Source: Hydractinia symbiolongicarpus (lineage: Eukaryota > Cnidaria > Hydrozoa > Anthoathecata > Hydractiniidae). Taken from it: 64,000 nucleotides of DNA. Under the pieces are notes generated by a model. It did no database searches and was not told where the DNA came from. It was given only the letters and a program-made list of their open reading frames with translations. The stretch is from contig NC_079887.1 in the NCBI RefSeq assembly GCF_029227915.1, positions 18,165,650 through 18,229,649 on the forward strand. Direction: 5' to 3'. The position numbers were made by a program, and so were the translations under genes. Of this stretch, positions 24,179 through 36,366 are shown one piece after another. Each line of letters begins with the position of its first letter. Position 1 is the stretch's first letter.

Positions 24179-25809
24179 GCGCAGGCACGTGAAACCACGT
24201 GATTTACGTGTAAGGCCTTTATTAGGTGTCAAAAGGCCATATGTGCGGGTAGTTGACTGTGTTTTAAAGACTTGGCGCAATGGAAAAAGACTTGGGACGT
24301 CGTAGTCTAATGAGAGTTGAAGGACTAGACCAATGATAACCTACGCAGGCACGTGGAATTACGTGATTTATGTGTAAGGCCTTTATTAGGCAGCAAAAGG
24401 CCATATTACAGCGTTTAGAGGCCTGTAAGCGTAGTTGACTGTGTTTTAAAGACATGACGCAATGGAAAACAACTTGGGACGTCGTAGTCTATAGAGAGTG
24501 GAGAGATTAGACCAATGGTAACCTGCGCAGGCACGTGAGTCCACGTGATTTACGTGTAAGGCCTTTATTAGGTGTCAAAAGGCCATATGTGCGGGTAGTT
24601 GACTGTGTTTTAAAGACTTGGCGCAATGGAAAAAGACCTGGGACGTCGTAGTCTAATGAGAGTTGAAGGACTAGACCAATGATAACCTACGCAGGCATGT
24701 GGAATTACGTGATTTATGTGTAAGGCCTTTATTAGGCAGCAAAAGGCCATATTACAGCGTTTAGAGGCCTGTAAGCGTAGTTGACTGTGTTTGATAGACA
24801 TGACGCAATGGAAAACACTTTGGGACGTCGTAGTCTATAGAGAGTGGAAAGATTAGACCAATGGTAACCTGCGCAGGCACGTGAAACCACGTGATTTACG
24901 TGTAAGGCTCTTTTTAGGCATCAAAATGCCATTTTACGGTCTTTAGAGGTCTGTAAGCGTAGTTGACGGTGTTATAAAGCCATGGCGCAATGGAAAACGA
25001 CTTGGGAAGTCTTAGTCCATTGAGAGTGGAAGGATTAGACCATTGTTAAACAGCGCAGGCATGTGGAACCACGTGCTTTACGTGTAAGGCCTTTATTAGG
25101 CATCAGAAGGCCATATTACAGTGCTTAGAGGCCTGTAAGCGCAGTTGACTGTGTTTTAAAGACATGACGCAGTGGAAAACAACTTGGGACGTCGTAGTCC
25201 ATTGACAGTGAAAGGATTAGACCAATGGTAACCTGTGCAGGCACGTGGAACCACGTGATTTACGTGTAAGGCCTTTATTAGGTGTCAAAAGGCCATATTA
25301 CAGTCTTTACAGGCCTGTGCGGGTAGTTGACTGTGTTTTAAAGACTTGGCGCAATGGAAAAAGACTTGAGACGTCGTAGTCTAATGAGAGTTGAAGGACT
25401 AGACAAATGATAACCTACGCAGGCACGTGGAATTACGTGATTTATGTGTAAGGCCTTTATTAGGCAGCAAAAGGCCATATTACAGCGTTTAGAGGCCTGT
25501 AAGCGTAGTTGACTGTGTTTTAAAGACTTGGCGCAATGGAAAACAATTTGGGACGTCGTAGTCTATAGAGAGTGGAAAGATTAGACCAATGGTAACCTGC
25601 GCAGGCACGTGAAACCACGTGATTTACGTGTAAGGCTCTTTTTAGGCATCAAAATGCCATTTTACGGTCTTTAGAGGTCTGTAAGCGTAGTTGACGGTGT
25701 TATAAAGCCATGGCGCAATGGAAAACGACTTGGGAAGTCTTAGTCCATTGAGAGTGAAAGGATTAGACCATTGTTAAACAGCGCAGGCATGTGGAACCAC
25801 GTGCTTTAC
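24179..25809. repeat. Block shared with 39.2 kb and 48.7 kb; carries 164-bp monomers
   Basis: Landmarks here recur at offsets of 14,966 (39.2-40.4 kb) and 24,483 (48.7-49.9 kb). They include two successive 164-bp monomers 346 bp apart, GTGAGTCCACGTG, and the rare pair CATCAGAAGG and AAGCGCAGTTG near 25,105-25,145. Dispersal of an identical multi-monomer block over tens of kilobases implies exchange or duplication acting at long range within the array. Confidence 0.85.
24242..24589. repeat. 164-bp monomer variant (18-bp deletion), first of 16
   Basis: GGCCATAT joins directly to GTGCGGGTAG, losing the usual TACAGTCTTTACAGGCCT. Deletion points (last base before the gap) are 24,242, 24,588, 28,030, 29,835, 31,276, 32,717, 35,251, 38,151, 38,497, 39,208, 39,554, 47,668, 48,014, 48,725, 49,071 and 62,733. 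Five adjacent pairs are 346 bp apart. The identical breakpoint in all 16 indicates one founding deletion spread by duplication. It is a good lineage marker for the core. The copy at 62,733 is isolated within a different monomer family. Confidence 0.93.
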
Positions 25810-27710
25810 GTGTAAGGCCTTTATTAGGCATCAAAAGGCCATATTACAGTGTTTAGAGGCCTGTAAGCGTAGTTGACTGTGTTTTAAAGACATGACGCAG
25901 TGGAAAACAACTTGGGACGTCGTAGTCCATTGACAGTGAAAGGATTAGACCAATGGTAACCTGTGCAGGCACGTGGAACCACGTGATTTACTTGTAAGGC
26001 CTTTATAAGGTGTCAAAAGGCCATATTACAGTCTTTACAGGCCTGTGCGGGTAGTTGACTGTGTTTTAAACACTTGGCGCAATGGAAAAGGACTTGGGAC
26101 GTCGTAGTCTATAGAGAGTGGCAAGGTTAGACCAATGGTAACCTGCGCAGGCACGTGAAACCACGTGATTTACGTGTAAGGCCTTTATTAGGTGTCAAAA
26201 GGCATATTACGGCCTTCAGAGGCCTGTAAGAGTAGTTGACGGTGTTATTAAGCCTAGGCGCAAAGGACAACGACTTGGGAAGTCTTAGTGAATTGAGAGT
26301 GGAAGGATTAGACCATTGTTAAACAGCGCAGGCATGTGGAACCACGTGCTTTACGTGTAAGGCCTTTATTAGGTTTCAAAAGGCCATATTACAGTGTTTA
26401 GAGGCCTGTAAGCGTAGTTGACTGTGTTTTAAAGACATGACGCAGTGGAAAACAACTTGGGACGTCGTAGTCCATTGACAGTGAAAGGATTAGACCAATG
26501 GTAACCTGCGAAGGAACGTGGAACCACGTGATTTACGTACAAGGCTTTTATTAAGCATCAAAAGGCCATATTACAGTCTTTACAGGCCTGTGCGGGTAGT
26601 TGACTGTGTTTTAAAGACTGGGCGCAATGGAAAAAGACTTGGGACGTCGTAGTCTAATAAGAGTTGAAGGACTAGACCAATGATAACCTACGCAGGCACG
26701 TGGAATTACGTGATTTATGTGTAAGGCCTTTATTAGGCAGCAAAAGGCCATATTACAGCGTTTAGAGGCCTGTAAGCGTAGTTGACTGTGTTTTAAAGAC
26801 ATGACGCAATGGAAAACAACTTGGGACGTCGTAGTCTATAGAGAGTGGAGAGATTAGACAAATGGTAACCTGCGCAGGCACGTGAAACCACGTGTTATTT
26901 ACGTGTAAGGCTCTTTTTAGGCATCAAAATGCCATTTTACGGTCTTTAGAGGTCTGTAAGCGTAGTTGACGGTGTTTTAAAGCCATGGCGCAATGGAAAA
27001 CGACTTGGGAAGTCTTAGTCCATTGAGAGTGGAAGGATTAGACCATTGTTAAACTGCGCAGGCATGTGGAACCACGTGCTTTACGTGTAAGGCCTTTATT
27101 AGGCATCAAAAGGCCATATTACAGTGCTTAGAGGCCTGTAAGCGTAGTTGACTGTGTTTTAAAGACATGACGCAGTGGAAAACAACTTGGGACGTCGTAG
27201 TCCATTGACAGTGAAAGGATTAGACCAATGGTAACCTGTGCAGGCACGTGGAACCACGTGATTTACGTGTAAGGTTTTTATTAGGTGTCAAAAGGCCATA
27301 TTACAGTCTTTACAGGCCTGTGCGGGTAGTTGACTGTGTTTTAAAGACTTGGCGCAATGGAAAAAGACTTGGGACGTCGTAGTCTAATGAGAGTTGAAGG
27401 ACTAGACCAATGATAACCTACGCAGGCACGTGGAATTACGTGATTGATGTGTAAGGCATTTATTAGGCAGCAAAAGGCCATATTACAGCGTTTAGAGGCC
27501 TGTAAGCGTAGTTGACTGTGTTTTAAAGACATGACGCAATGGAAAACAATTTGGGACGTCGTAGTCTATAGAGAGTGGAAAGATTAGACCAATGGTGACC
27601 TGCGCAGGCACGTGAAACCACGTGATTTGCGTGGTAAGGCTCTTTTTAGGCATCAAAATGCCACTTTACGGTCTTTAGAGGTCTGTAAGCGTAGTTGACA
27701 TTGTTATAAA
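25810..27710. repeat. Second copy of the 19.1-21.75 kb block, one 4-mer shorter
   Basis: ACTTGTAAGGCCTTTATAAGG at 25,990 matches 19,305 (offset 6,685), as does the following C-type monomer. Further right the best match shifts to an offset of 5,955, because this copy has two rather than three 730-bp 4-mers. The right limit is near 27,710, where the 21.75 kb copy enters its extra M2 monomer. Identity is high by eye. The copy-number difference equals exactly one higher-order unit, which fits unequal exchange. Confidence 0.85.
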
Positions 27711-29145
27711 GCCATGGCGCAATGGAAAACGACTTGGGAAGTCTTAGTCCATTGAGAGTGGAAGGATTAGACCATTGTTAAACAGCGCAGGCATGTGGAA
27801 CCACGTGCTTTACGTGTAAGGCCTTTATTAGGCATCAAAAGGCCATATTACAGCGTTTAGAGGCCTGTAAGCGTAGTTGACTGTGTTTTAAAGACATGAC
27901 GCAGTGGATAACAATTTGGGACGTCGTAGTCTATAGAGAGTGGCAAGGTTAGACCAATGGTAACCTGCGCAGGCACGTGAAACCACGTGATTTACGTGTA
28001 AGGCCTTTATTAGGTGTCAAAAGGCCATATGTGCGGGTAGTTGACTGTGTTTTAAAGACTTGGCGCAATGGAAAAAGACCTGGGACGTCGTAGTCTAATG
28101 AGAGTTGAAGGACTAGACCAATGATAACCTACGCAGGCACGTGGAATTACGTGATTTATGTGTAAGGCCTTTATTAGGCAGCAAAAGGCAATATTACAGC
28201 GTTTAGAGGAATGTAAGCGTAGTTGACTGTGTTTTAAAGACATGACGCAGTGGAAAACAACTTGGGACGTCGTAGTCCATTGACAGTGAAAGGATTAGAC
28301 CAATGGTAACCTGCGAAGGAACGTGGAACCACGTGATTTACGTACAAGGCTTTTATTAAGCATCAAAAGGCCATATTACAGTCTTTACAGGCCTGTGCGG
28401 GTAGTTGACTGTGTTTTAAAGACTGGGCGCAATGGAAAAAGACTTGGGACGTCGTAGTCTAATGAGAGTTGAAGGACTAGACCAATGATAACCTACGCAG
28501 GCACGTGGAATTACGTGATTTATGTGTAAGGCCTTTATTAGGCAGCAAAAGGCCATATTACAGCGTTTAGAGGCCTGTAAGCGTAGTTGACTGTGTTTTA
28601 AAGACATGACGCAATGGAAAACAACTTGGGACGTCGTAGTCTATAGAGAGTGCAGAGATTAGACAAATGGTAACCTGCGCAGGCACGTGAAATTACGTGT
28701 TATTTACGTGTAAGGCTCTTTTTAGGCATCAAAATGCCATTTTACGGTCTTTAGAGGTCTGTAAGCGTAGTTGACGGTGTTTTAAAGCCATGGCGCAATG
28801 GAAAACGACTTGGGAAGTCTTAGTCCATTGAGAGTGGAAGGATTAGACCATTGTTAAACTGCGCAGGCATGTGGAACCACGTGCTTTACGTGTAAGGCCT
28901 TTATTAGGCATCAAAAGGCCATATTACAGTGCTTAGAGGCCTGTAAGCGTAGTTGACTGTGTTTTAAAGACATGACGCAGTGGAAAACAACTTGGGATGT
29001 CGTAGTCCATTGACAGTGAAAGGATTAGACCAATGGTAACCTGTGCAGGCACGTGGAACCACGTGATTTACGTGTAAGGTTTTTATTAGGTGTCAAAAGG
29101 CCATATTACAGTCTTTACAGGCCTGTGCGGGTAGTTGACTGTGTT
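27341..29145. repeat. 10-mer higher-order unit, 1,805 bp, copy 1
   Basis: One of three copies of a unit that can be described as an 8-mer plus two extra monomers. The others are 32,028-33,832 and 34,562-36,366. Each contains a 164-bp monomer, then a monomer with AAAAGGCAATATTACAG and TAGAGGAATGTAAG (private changes at about 28,188 and 28,207), then a M4 with GCGAAGGAACGTGG. Offsets between copies are 4,687 and 2,534. Boundaries are set on a repeated anchor and are arbitrary in phase. Confidence 0.85.
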
Positions 29146-32027
29146 TTAAAGACTTGGCGCAATGGAAAAAGACTTGGGACGTCGTAGTCTAATGAGAGTT
29201 GAAGGACTAGACCAATGATAACCTACGCAGGCACGTGGAATTACGTGATTTATGTGTAAGGCATTTATTAGGCAGCAAAAGGCCATATTACAGCGTTTAG
29301 AGGCCTGTAAGCGTAGTTGACTGTGTTTTAAAGACATGACGCAATGGAAAACAATTTGGGACGTCGTAGTCTATAGAGAGTGGAAAGATTAGACCAATGG
29401 TGACCTGCGCAGGCACGTGAAACCACGTGATTTGCGTTGTAAGGCTCTTTTTAGGCATCAAAATGCCACTTTACGGTCTTTAGAGGTCTGTAAGCGTAGT
29501 TGACATTGTTATAAAGCCATGGCGCAATGGAAAACGACTTGGGAAGTCTTAGTCCATTGAGAGTGGAAGGATTAGACCATTGTTAAACAGCGCAGGCATG
29601 TGGAACCACGTGCTTTACGTGTAAGGCCTTTATTAGGCATCAAAAGGCCATATTACAGCGTTTAGAGGCCTGTAAGCGTAGTTGACTGTGTTTTAAAGAC
29701 ATGACGCAGTGGATAACAATTTGGGACGTCGTAGTCTATAGAGAGTGGCAAGGTTAGACCAATGGTAACCTGCGCAGGCACGTGAAACCACGTGATTTAC
29801 GTGTAAGGCCTTTATTAGGTGTCAAAAGGCCATATGTGCGGGTAGTTGACTGTGTTTTAAAGACTTGGCGCAATGGAAAAAGACCTGGGACGTCGTAGTC
29901 TAATGACAGTTGAAGGACTAGACCAATGATAACCTACGCAGGCATGTGGAATTACGTGATTTATGTGTAAGGCCTTTATTAGGCAGCAAAAGGCCATATT
30001 ACAGCGTTTAGAGGCCTGTAAGCGTAGTTGACTGTGTTTTAAAGACATGACGCAATGGAAAACAACTTGGGACGTCGTAGTCTATAGAGAGTGGAGAGAT
30101 TAGACAAATGGTAACCTGCGCAGGCACGTGAAACCACGTGTTATTTACGTGTAAGGCTCTTTTTAGGCATCAAAATGCCATTTTACGGTCTTTAGAGGTC
30201 TGTAAGCGTAGTTGACGGTGTTTTAAAGCCATGGCGCAATGGAAAACGACTTGGGAAGTCTTAGTCCATTGAGAGTGGAAGGATTAGACCATTGTTAAAC
30301 TGCGCAGGCATGTGGAACCACGTGCTTTACGTGTAAGGCCTTTATTAGGCATCAAAAGGCCATATTACAGTGCTTAGAGGCCTGTAAGCGTAGTTGACTG
30401 TGTTTTAAAGACATGACGCAGTGGAAAACAACTTGGGACGTCGTAGTCCATTGACAGTGAAAGGATTAGACCAATGGTAACCTGTGCAGGCACGTGGAAC
30501 CACGTGATTTACGTGTAAGGTTTTTATTAGGTGTCAAAAGGCCATATTACAGTCTTTACAGGCCTGTGCGGGTAGTTGACTGTGTTTTAAAGACTTGGCG
30601 CAATGGAAAAAGACTTGGGACGTCGTAGTCTAATGAGAGTTGAAGGACTAGACCAATGATAACCTACGCAGGCACGTGGAATTACGTGATTTATGTGTAA
30701 GGCATTTATTAGGCAGCAAAAGGCCATATTACAGCGTTTAGAGGCCTGTAAGCGTAGTTGACTGTGTTTTAAAGACATGACGCAATGGAAAACAATTTGG
30801 GACGTCGTAGTCTATAGAGAGTGGAAAGATTAGACCAATGGTGACCTGCGCAGGCACGTGAAACCACGTGATTTGCGTTGTAAGGCTCTTTTTAGGCATC
30901 AAAATGCCACTTTACGGTCTTTAGAGGTCTGTAAGCGTAGTTGACATTGTTATAAAGCCATGGCGCAATGGAAAACGACTTGGGAAGTCTTAGTCCATTG
31001 AGAGTGGAAGGATTAGACCATTGTTAAACAGCGCAGGCATGTGGAACCACGTGCTTTACGTGTAAGGCCTTTATTAGGCATCAAAAGGCCATATTACAGC
31101 GTTTAGAGGCCTGTAAGCGTAGTTGACTGTGTTTTAAAGACATGACGCAGTGGATAACAATTTGGGACGTCGTAGTCTATAGAGAGTGGCAAGGTTAGAC
31201 CAATGGTAACCTGCGCAGGCACGTGAAACCACGTGATTTACGTGTAAGGCCTTTATTAGGTGTCAAAAGGCCATATGTGCGGGTAGTTGACTGTGTTTTA
31301 AAGACTTGGCGCAATGGAAAAAGACCTGGGACGTCGTAGTCTAATGACAGTTGAAGGACTAGACCAATGATAACCTACGCAGGCATGTGGAATTACGTGA
31401 TTTATGTGTAAGGCCTTTATTAGGCAGCAAAAGGCCATATTACAGCGTTTAGAGGCCTGTAAGCGTAGTTGACTGTGTTTTAAAGACATGACGCAATGGA
31501 AAACAACTTGGGACGTCGTAGTCTATAGAGAGTGGAGAGATTAGACAAATGGTAACCTGCGCAGGCACGTGAAACCACGTGTTATTTACGTGTAAGGCTC
31601 TTTTTAGGCATCAAAATGCCATTTTACGGTCTTTAGAGGTCTGTAAGCGTAGTTGACGGTGTTTTAAAGCCATGGCGCAATGGAAAACGACTTGGGAAGT
31701 CTTAGTCCATTGAGAGTGGAAGGATTAGACCATTGTTAAACTGCGCAGGCATGTGGAACCACGTGCTTTACGTGTAAGGCCTTTATTAGGCATCAAAAGG
31801 CCATATTACAGTGCTTAGAGGCCTGTAAGCGTAGTTGACTGTGTTTTAAAGACATGACGCAGTGGAAAACAACTTGGGACGTCGTAGTCCATTGACAGTG
31901 AAAGGATTAGACCAATGGTAACCTGTGCAGGCACGTGGAACCACGTGATTTACGTGTAAGGTTTTTATTAGGTGTCAAAAGGCCATATTACAGTCTTTAC
32001 AGGCCTGTGCGGGTAGTTGACTGTGTT
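29146..32027. repeat. 8-mer higher-order repeat, period 1,441 bp, two full copies
   Basis: ATTTGCGT landmarks at 29,434, 30,875 and 32,316 are exactly 1,441 bp apart. The period also holds for the 164-bp deletion points at 29,835, 31,276 and 32,717. The unit is two 4-mers: one with the two-base insertion (730 bp) and one whose M4/M1 monomer carries the 18-bp deletion (711 bp). The two copies look almost identical, with GCGTTGTAAGG shared in both. A third copy starts at 32,028 but passes into the 10-mer form. Confidence 0.92.
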
Positions 32028-33832
32028 TTAAAGACTTGGCGCAATGGAAAAAGACTTGGGACGTCGTAGTCTAATGAGAGTTGAAGGACTAGACCAATGA
32101 TAACCTACGCAGGCACGTGGAATTACGTGATTTATGTGTAAGGCATTTATTAGGCAGCAAAAGGCCATATTACAGCGTTTAGAGGCCTGTAAGCGTAGTT
32201 GACTGTGTTTTAAAGACATGACGCAATGGAAAACAATTTGGGACGTCGTAGTCTATAGAGAGTGGAAAGATTAGACCAATGGTGACCTGCGCAGGCACGT
32301 GAAACCACGTGATTTGCGTGGTAAGGCTCTTTTTAGGCATCAAAATGCCACTTTACGGTCTTTAGAGGTCTGTAAGCGTAGTTGACATTGTTATAAAGCC
32401 ATGGCGCAATGGAAAACGACTTGGGAAGTCTTAGTCCATTGAGAGTGGAAGGATTAGACCATTGTTAAACAGCGCAGGCATGTGGAACCACGTGCTTTAC
32501 GTGTAAGGCCTTTATTAGGCATCAAAAGGCCATATTACAGCGTTTAGAGGCCTGTAAGCGTAGTTGACTGTGTTTTAAAGACATGACGCAGTGGATAACA
32601 ATTTGGGACGTCGTAGTCTATAGAGAGTGGCAAGGTTAGACCAATGGTAACCTGCGCAGGCACGTGAAACCACGTGATTTACGTGTAAGGCCTTTATTAG
32701 GTGTCAAAAGGCCATATGTGCGGGTAGTTGACTGTGTTTTAAAGACTTGGCGCAATGGAAAAAGACCTGGGACGTCGTAGTCTAATGAGAGTTGAAGGAC
32801 TAGACCAATGATAACCTACGCAGGCACGTGGAATTACGTGATTTATGTGTAAGGCCTTTATTAGGCAGCAAAAGGCAATATTACAGCGTTTAGAGGAATG
32901 TAAGCGTAGTTGACTGTGTTTTAAAGACATGACGCAGTGGAAAACAACTTGGGACGTCGTAGTCCATTGACAGTGAAAGGATTAGACCAATGGTAACCTG
33001 CGAAGGAACGTGGAACCACGTGATTTACGTACAAGGCTTTTATTAAGCATCAAAAGGCCATATTACAGTCTTTACAGGCCTGTGCGGGTAGTTGACTGTG
33101 TTTTAAAGACTGGGCGCAATGGAAAAAGACTTGGGACGTCGTAGTCTAATGAGAGTTGAAGGACTAGACCAATGATAACCTACGCAGGCACGTGGAATTA
33201 CGTGATTTATGTGTAAGGCCTTTATTAGGCAGCAAAAGGCCATATTACAGCGTTTAGAGGCCTGTAAGCGTAGTTGACTGTGTTTTAAAGACATGACGCA
33301 ATGGAAAACAACTTGGGACGTCGTAGTCTATAGAGAGTGCAGAGATTAGACAAATGGTAACCTGCGCAGGCACGTGAAATTACGTGTTATTTACGTGTAA
33401 GGCTCTTTTTAGGCATCAAAATGCCATTTTACGGTCTTTAGAGGTCTGTAAGCGTAGTTGACGGTGTTTTAAAGCCATGGCGCAATGGAAAACGACTTGG
33501 GAAGTCTTAGTCCATTGAGAGTGGAAGGATTAGACCATTGTTAAACTGCGCAGGCATGTGGAACCACGTGCTTTACGTGTAAGGCCTTTATTAGGCATCA
33601 AAAGGCCATATTACAGTGCTTAGAGGCCTGTAAGCGTAGTTGACTGTGTTTTAAAGACATGACGCAGTGGAAAACAACTTGGGATGTCGTAGTCCATTGA
33701 CAGTGAAAGGATTAGACCAATGGTAACCTGTGCAGGCACGTGGAACCACGTGATTTACGTGTAAGGTTTTTATTAGGTGTCAAAAGGCCATATTACAGTC
33801 TTTACAGGCCTGTGCGGGTAGTTGACTGTGTT
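32028..33832. repeat. 10-mer higher-order unit, copy 2
   Basis: Matches 27,341-29,145 at a constant offset of 4,687, including the private monomer with GGCAATATTACAG near 32,876 and the M2 variant with GAGTGCAGAGATTAG near 33,330. It begins with the third 1,441-type start (ATTTGCGTGG at 32,316), so 8-mers and 10-mers interleave in the same tract. Confidence 0.85.
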
Positions 33833-34561
33833 TTAAAGACTTGGCGCAATGGAAAAAGACTTGGGACGTCGTAGTCTAATGAGAGTTGAAGGACTAGACC
33901 AATGATAACCTACGCAGGCACGTGGAATTACGTGATTTATGTGTAAGGCATTTATTAGGCAGCAAAAGGCCATATTACAGCGTTTAGAGGCCTGTAAGCG
34001 TAGTTGACTGTGTTTTAAAGACATGACGCAATGGAAAACAATTTGGGACGTCGTAGTCTATAGAGAGTGGAAAGATTAGACCAATGGTGACCTGCGCAGG
34101 CACGTGAAACCACGTGATTTGCGTTGTAAGGCTCTTTTTAGGCATCAAAATGCCACTTTACGGTCTTTAGAGGTCTGTAAGCGTAGTTGACATTGTTATA
34201 AAGCCATGGCGCAATGGAAAACGACTTGGGAAGTCTTAGTCCATTGAGAGTGGAAGGATTAGACCATTGTTAAACTGCGCAGGCATGTGGAACCACGTGC
34301 TTTACGTGTAAGGCCTTTATTAGGCATCAAAAGGCCATATTACAGTGCTTAGAGGCCTGTAAGCGTAGTTGACTGTGTTTTAAAGACATGACGCAGTGGA
34401 AAACAACTTGGGACGTCGTAGTCCATTGACAGTGAAAGGATTAGACCAATGGTAACCTGTGCAGGCACGTGGAACCACGTGATTTACGTGTAAGGTTTTT
34501 ATTAGGTGTCAAAAGGCCATATTACAGTCTTTACAGGCCTGTGCGGGTAGTTGACTGTGTT
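33833..34561. repeat. Single 4-mer (729 bp) between two 10-mers
   Basis: A lone M1-M4 set. Its M2/M3 part has GCGTTGTAAGG and TTGACATTG, as in one 4-mer of the 8-mer. Its M3/M4 part reads TTAAACTGCGCAGG near 34,271, as in the other 4-mer. The unit is therefore a hybrid of the two 4-mer halves of the 8-mer, which is the expected product of an out-of-phase exchange. Confidence 0.8.
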
Positions 34562-36366
34562 TTAAAGACTTGGCGCAATGGAAAAAGACTTGGGACGTCG
34601 TAGTCTAATGAGAGTTGAAGGACTAGACCAATGATAACCTACGCAGGCACGTGGAATTACGTGATTTATGTGTAAGGCATTTATTAGGCAGCAAAAGGCC
34701 ATATTACAGCGTTTAGAGGCCTGTAAGCGTAGTTGACTGTGTTTTAAAGACATGACGCAATGGAAAACAATTTGGGACGTCGTAGTCTATAGAGAGTGGA
34801 AAGATTAGACCAATGGTGACCTGCGCAGGCACGTGAAACCACGTGATTTGCGTGGTAAGGCTCTTTTTAGGCATCAAAATGCCACTTTACGGTCTTTAGA
34901 GGTCTGTAAGCGTAGTTGACATTGTTATAAAGCCATGGCGCAATGGAAAACGACTTGGGAAGTCTTAGTCCATTGAGAGTGGAAGGATTAGACCATTGTT
35001 AAACAGCGCAGGCATGTGGAACCACGTGCTTTACGTGTAAGGCCTTTATTAGGCATCAAAAGGCCATATTACAGCGTTTAGAGGCCTGTAAGCGTAGTTG
35101 ACTGTGTTTTAAAGACATGACGCAGTGGATAACAATTTGGGACGTCGTAGTCTATAGAGAGTGGCAAGGTTAGACCAATGGTAACCTGCGCAGGCACGTG
35201 AAACCACGTGATTTACGTGTAAGGCCTTTATTAGGTGTCAAAAGGCCATATGTGCGGGTAGTTGACTGTGTTTTAAAGACTTGGCGCAATGGAAAAAGAC
35301 CTGGGACGTCGTAGTCTAATGAGAGTTGAAGGACTAGACCAATGATAACCTACGCAGGCACGTGGAATTACGTGATTTATGTGTAAGGCCTTTATTAGGC
35401 AGCAAAAGGCAATATTACAGCGTTTAGAGGAATGTAAGCGTAGTTGACTGTGTTTTAAAGACATGACGCAGTGGAAAACAACTTGGGACGTCGTAGTCCA
35501 TTGACAGTGAAAGGATTAGACCAATGGTAACCTGCGAAGGAACGTGGAACCACGTGATTTACGTACAAGGCTTTTATTAAGCATCAAAAGGCCATATTAC
35601 AGTCTTTACAGGCCTGTGCGGGTAGTTGACTGTGTTTTAAAGACTGGGCGCAATGGAAAAAGACTTGGGACGTCGTAGTCTAATGAGAGTTGAAGGACTA
35701 GACCAATGATAACCTACGCAGGCACGTGGAATTACGTGATTTATGTGTAAGGCCTTTATTAGGCAGCAAAAGGCCATATTACAGCGTTTAGAGGCCTGTA
35801 AGCGTAGTTGACTGTGTTTTAAAGACATGACGCAATGGAAAACAACTTGGGACGTCGTAGTCTATAGAGAGTGCAGAGATTAGACAAATGGTAACCTGCG
35901 CAGGCACGTGAAATTACGTGTTATTTACGTGTAAGGCTCTTTTTAGGCATCAAAATGCCATTTTACGGTCTTTAGAGGTCTGTAAGCGTAGTTGACGGTG
36001 TTTTAAAGCCATGGCGCAATGGAAAACGACTTGGGAAGTCTTAGTCCATTGAGAGTGGAAGGATTAGACCATTGTTAAACTGCGCAGGCATGTGGAACCA
36101 CGTGCTTTACGTGTAAGGCCTTTATTAGGCATCAAAAGGCCATATTACAGTGCTTAGAGGCCTGTAAGCGTAGTTGACTGTGTTTTAAAGACATGACGCA
36201 GTGGAAAACAACTTGGGATGTCGTAGTCCATTGACAGTGAAAGGATTAGACCAATGGTAACCTGTGCAGGCACGTGGAACCACGTGATTTACGTGTAAGG
36301 TTTTTATTAGGTGTCAAAAGGCCATATTACAGTCTTTACAGGCCTGTGCGGGTAGTTGACTGTGTT
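34562..36366. repeat. 10-mer higher-order unit, copy 3
   Basis: Matches copy 2 at a constant offset of 2,534 (ATTTGCGTGG at 32,316 and 34,850; deletion points at 32,717 and 35,251). The private GGCAATATTACAG and GAATGTAAG changes are retained near 35,410-35,435. Identity to copy 2 is very high by eye. Confidence 0.85.
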
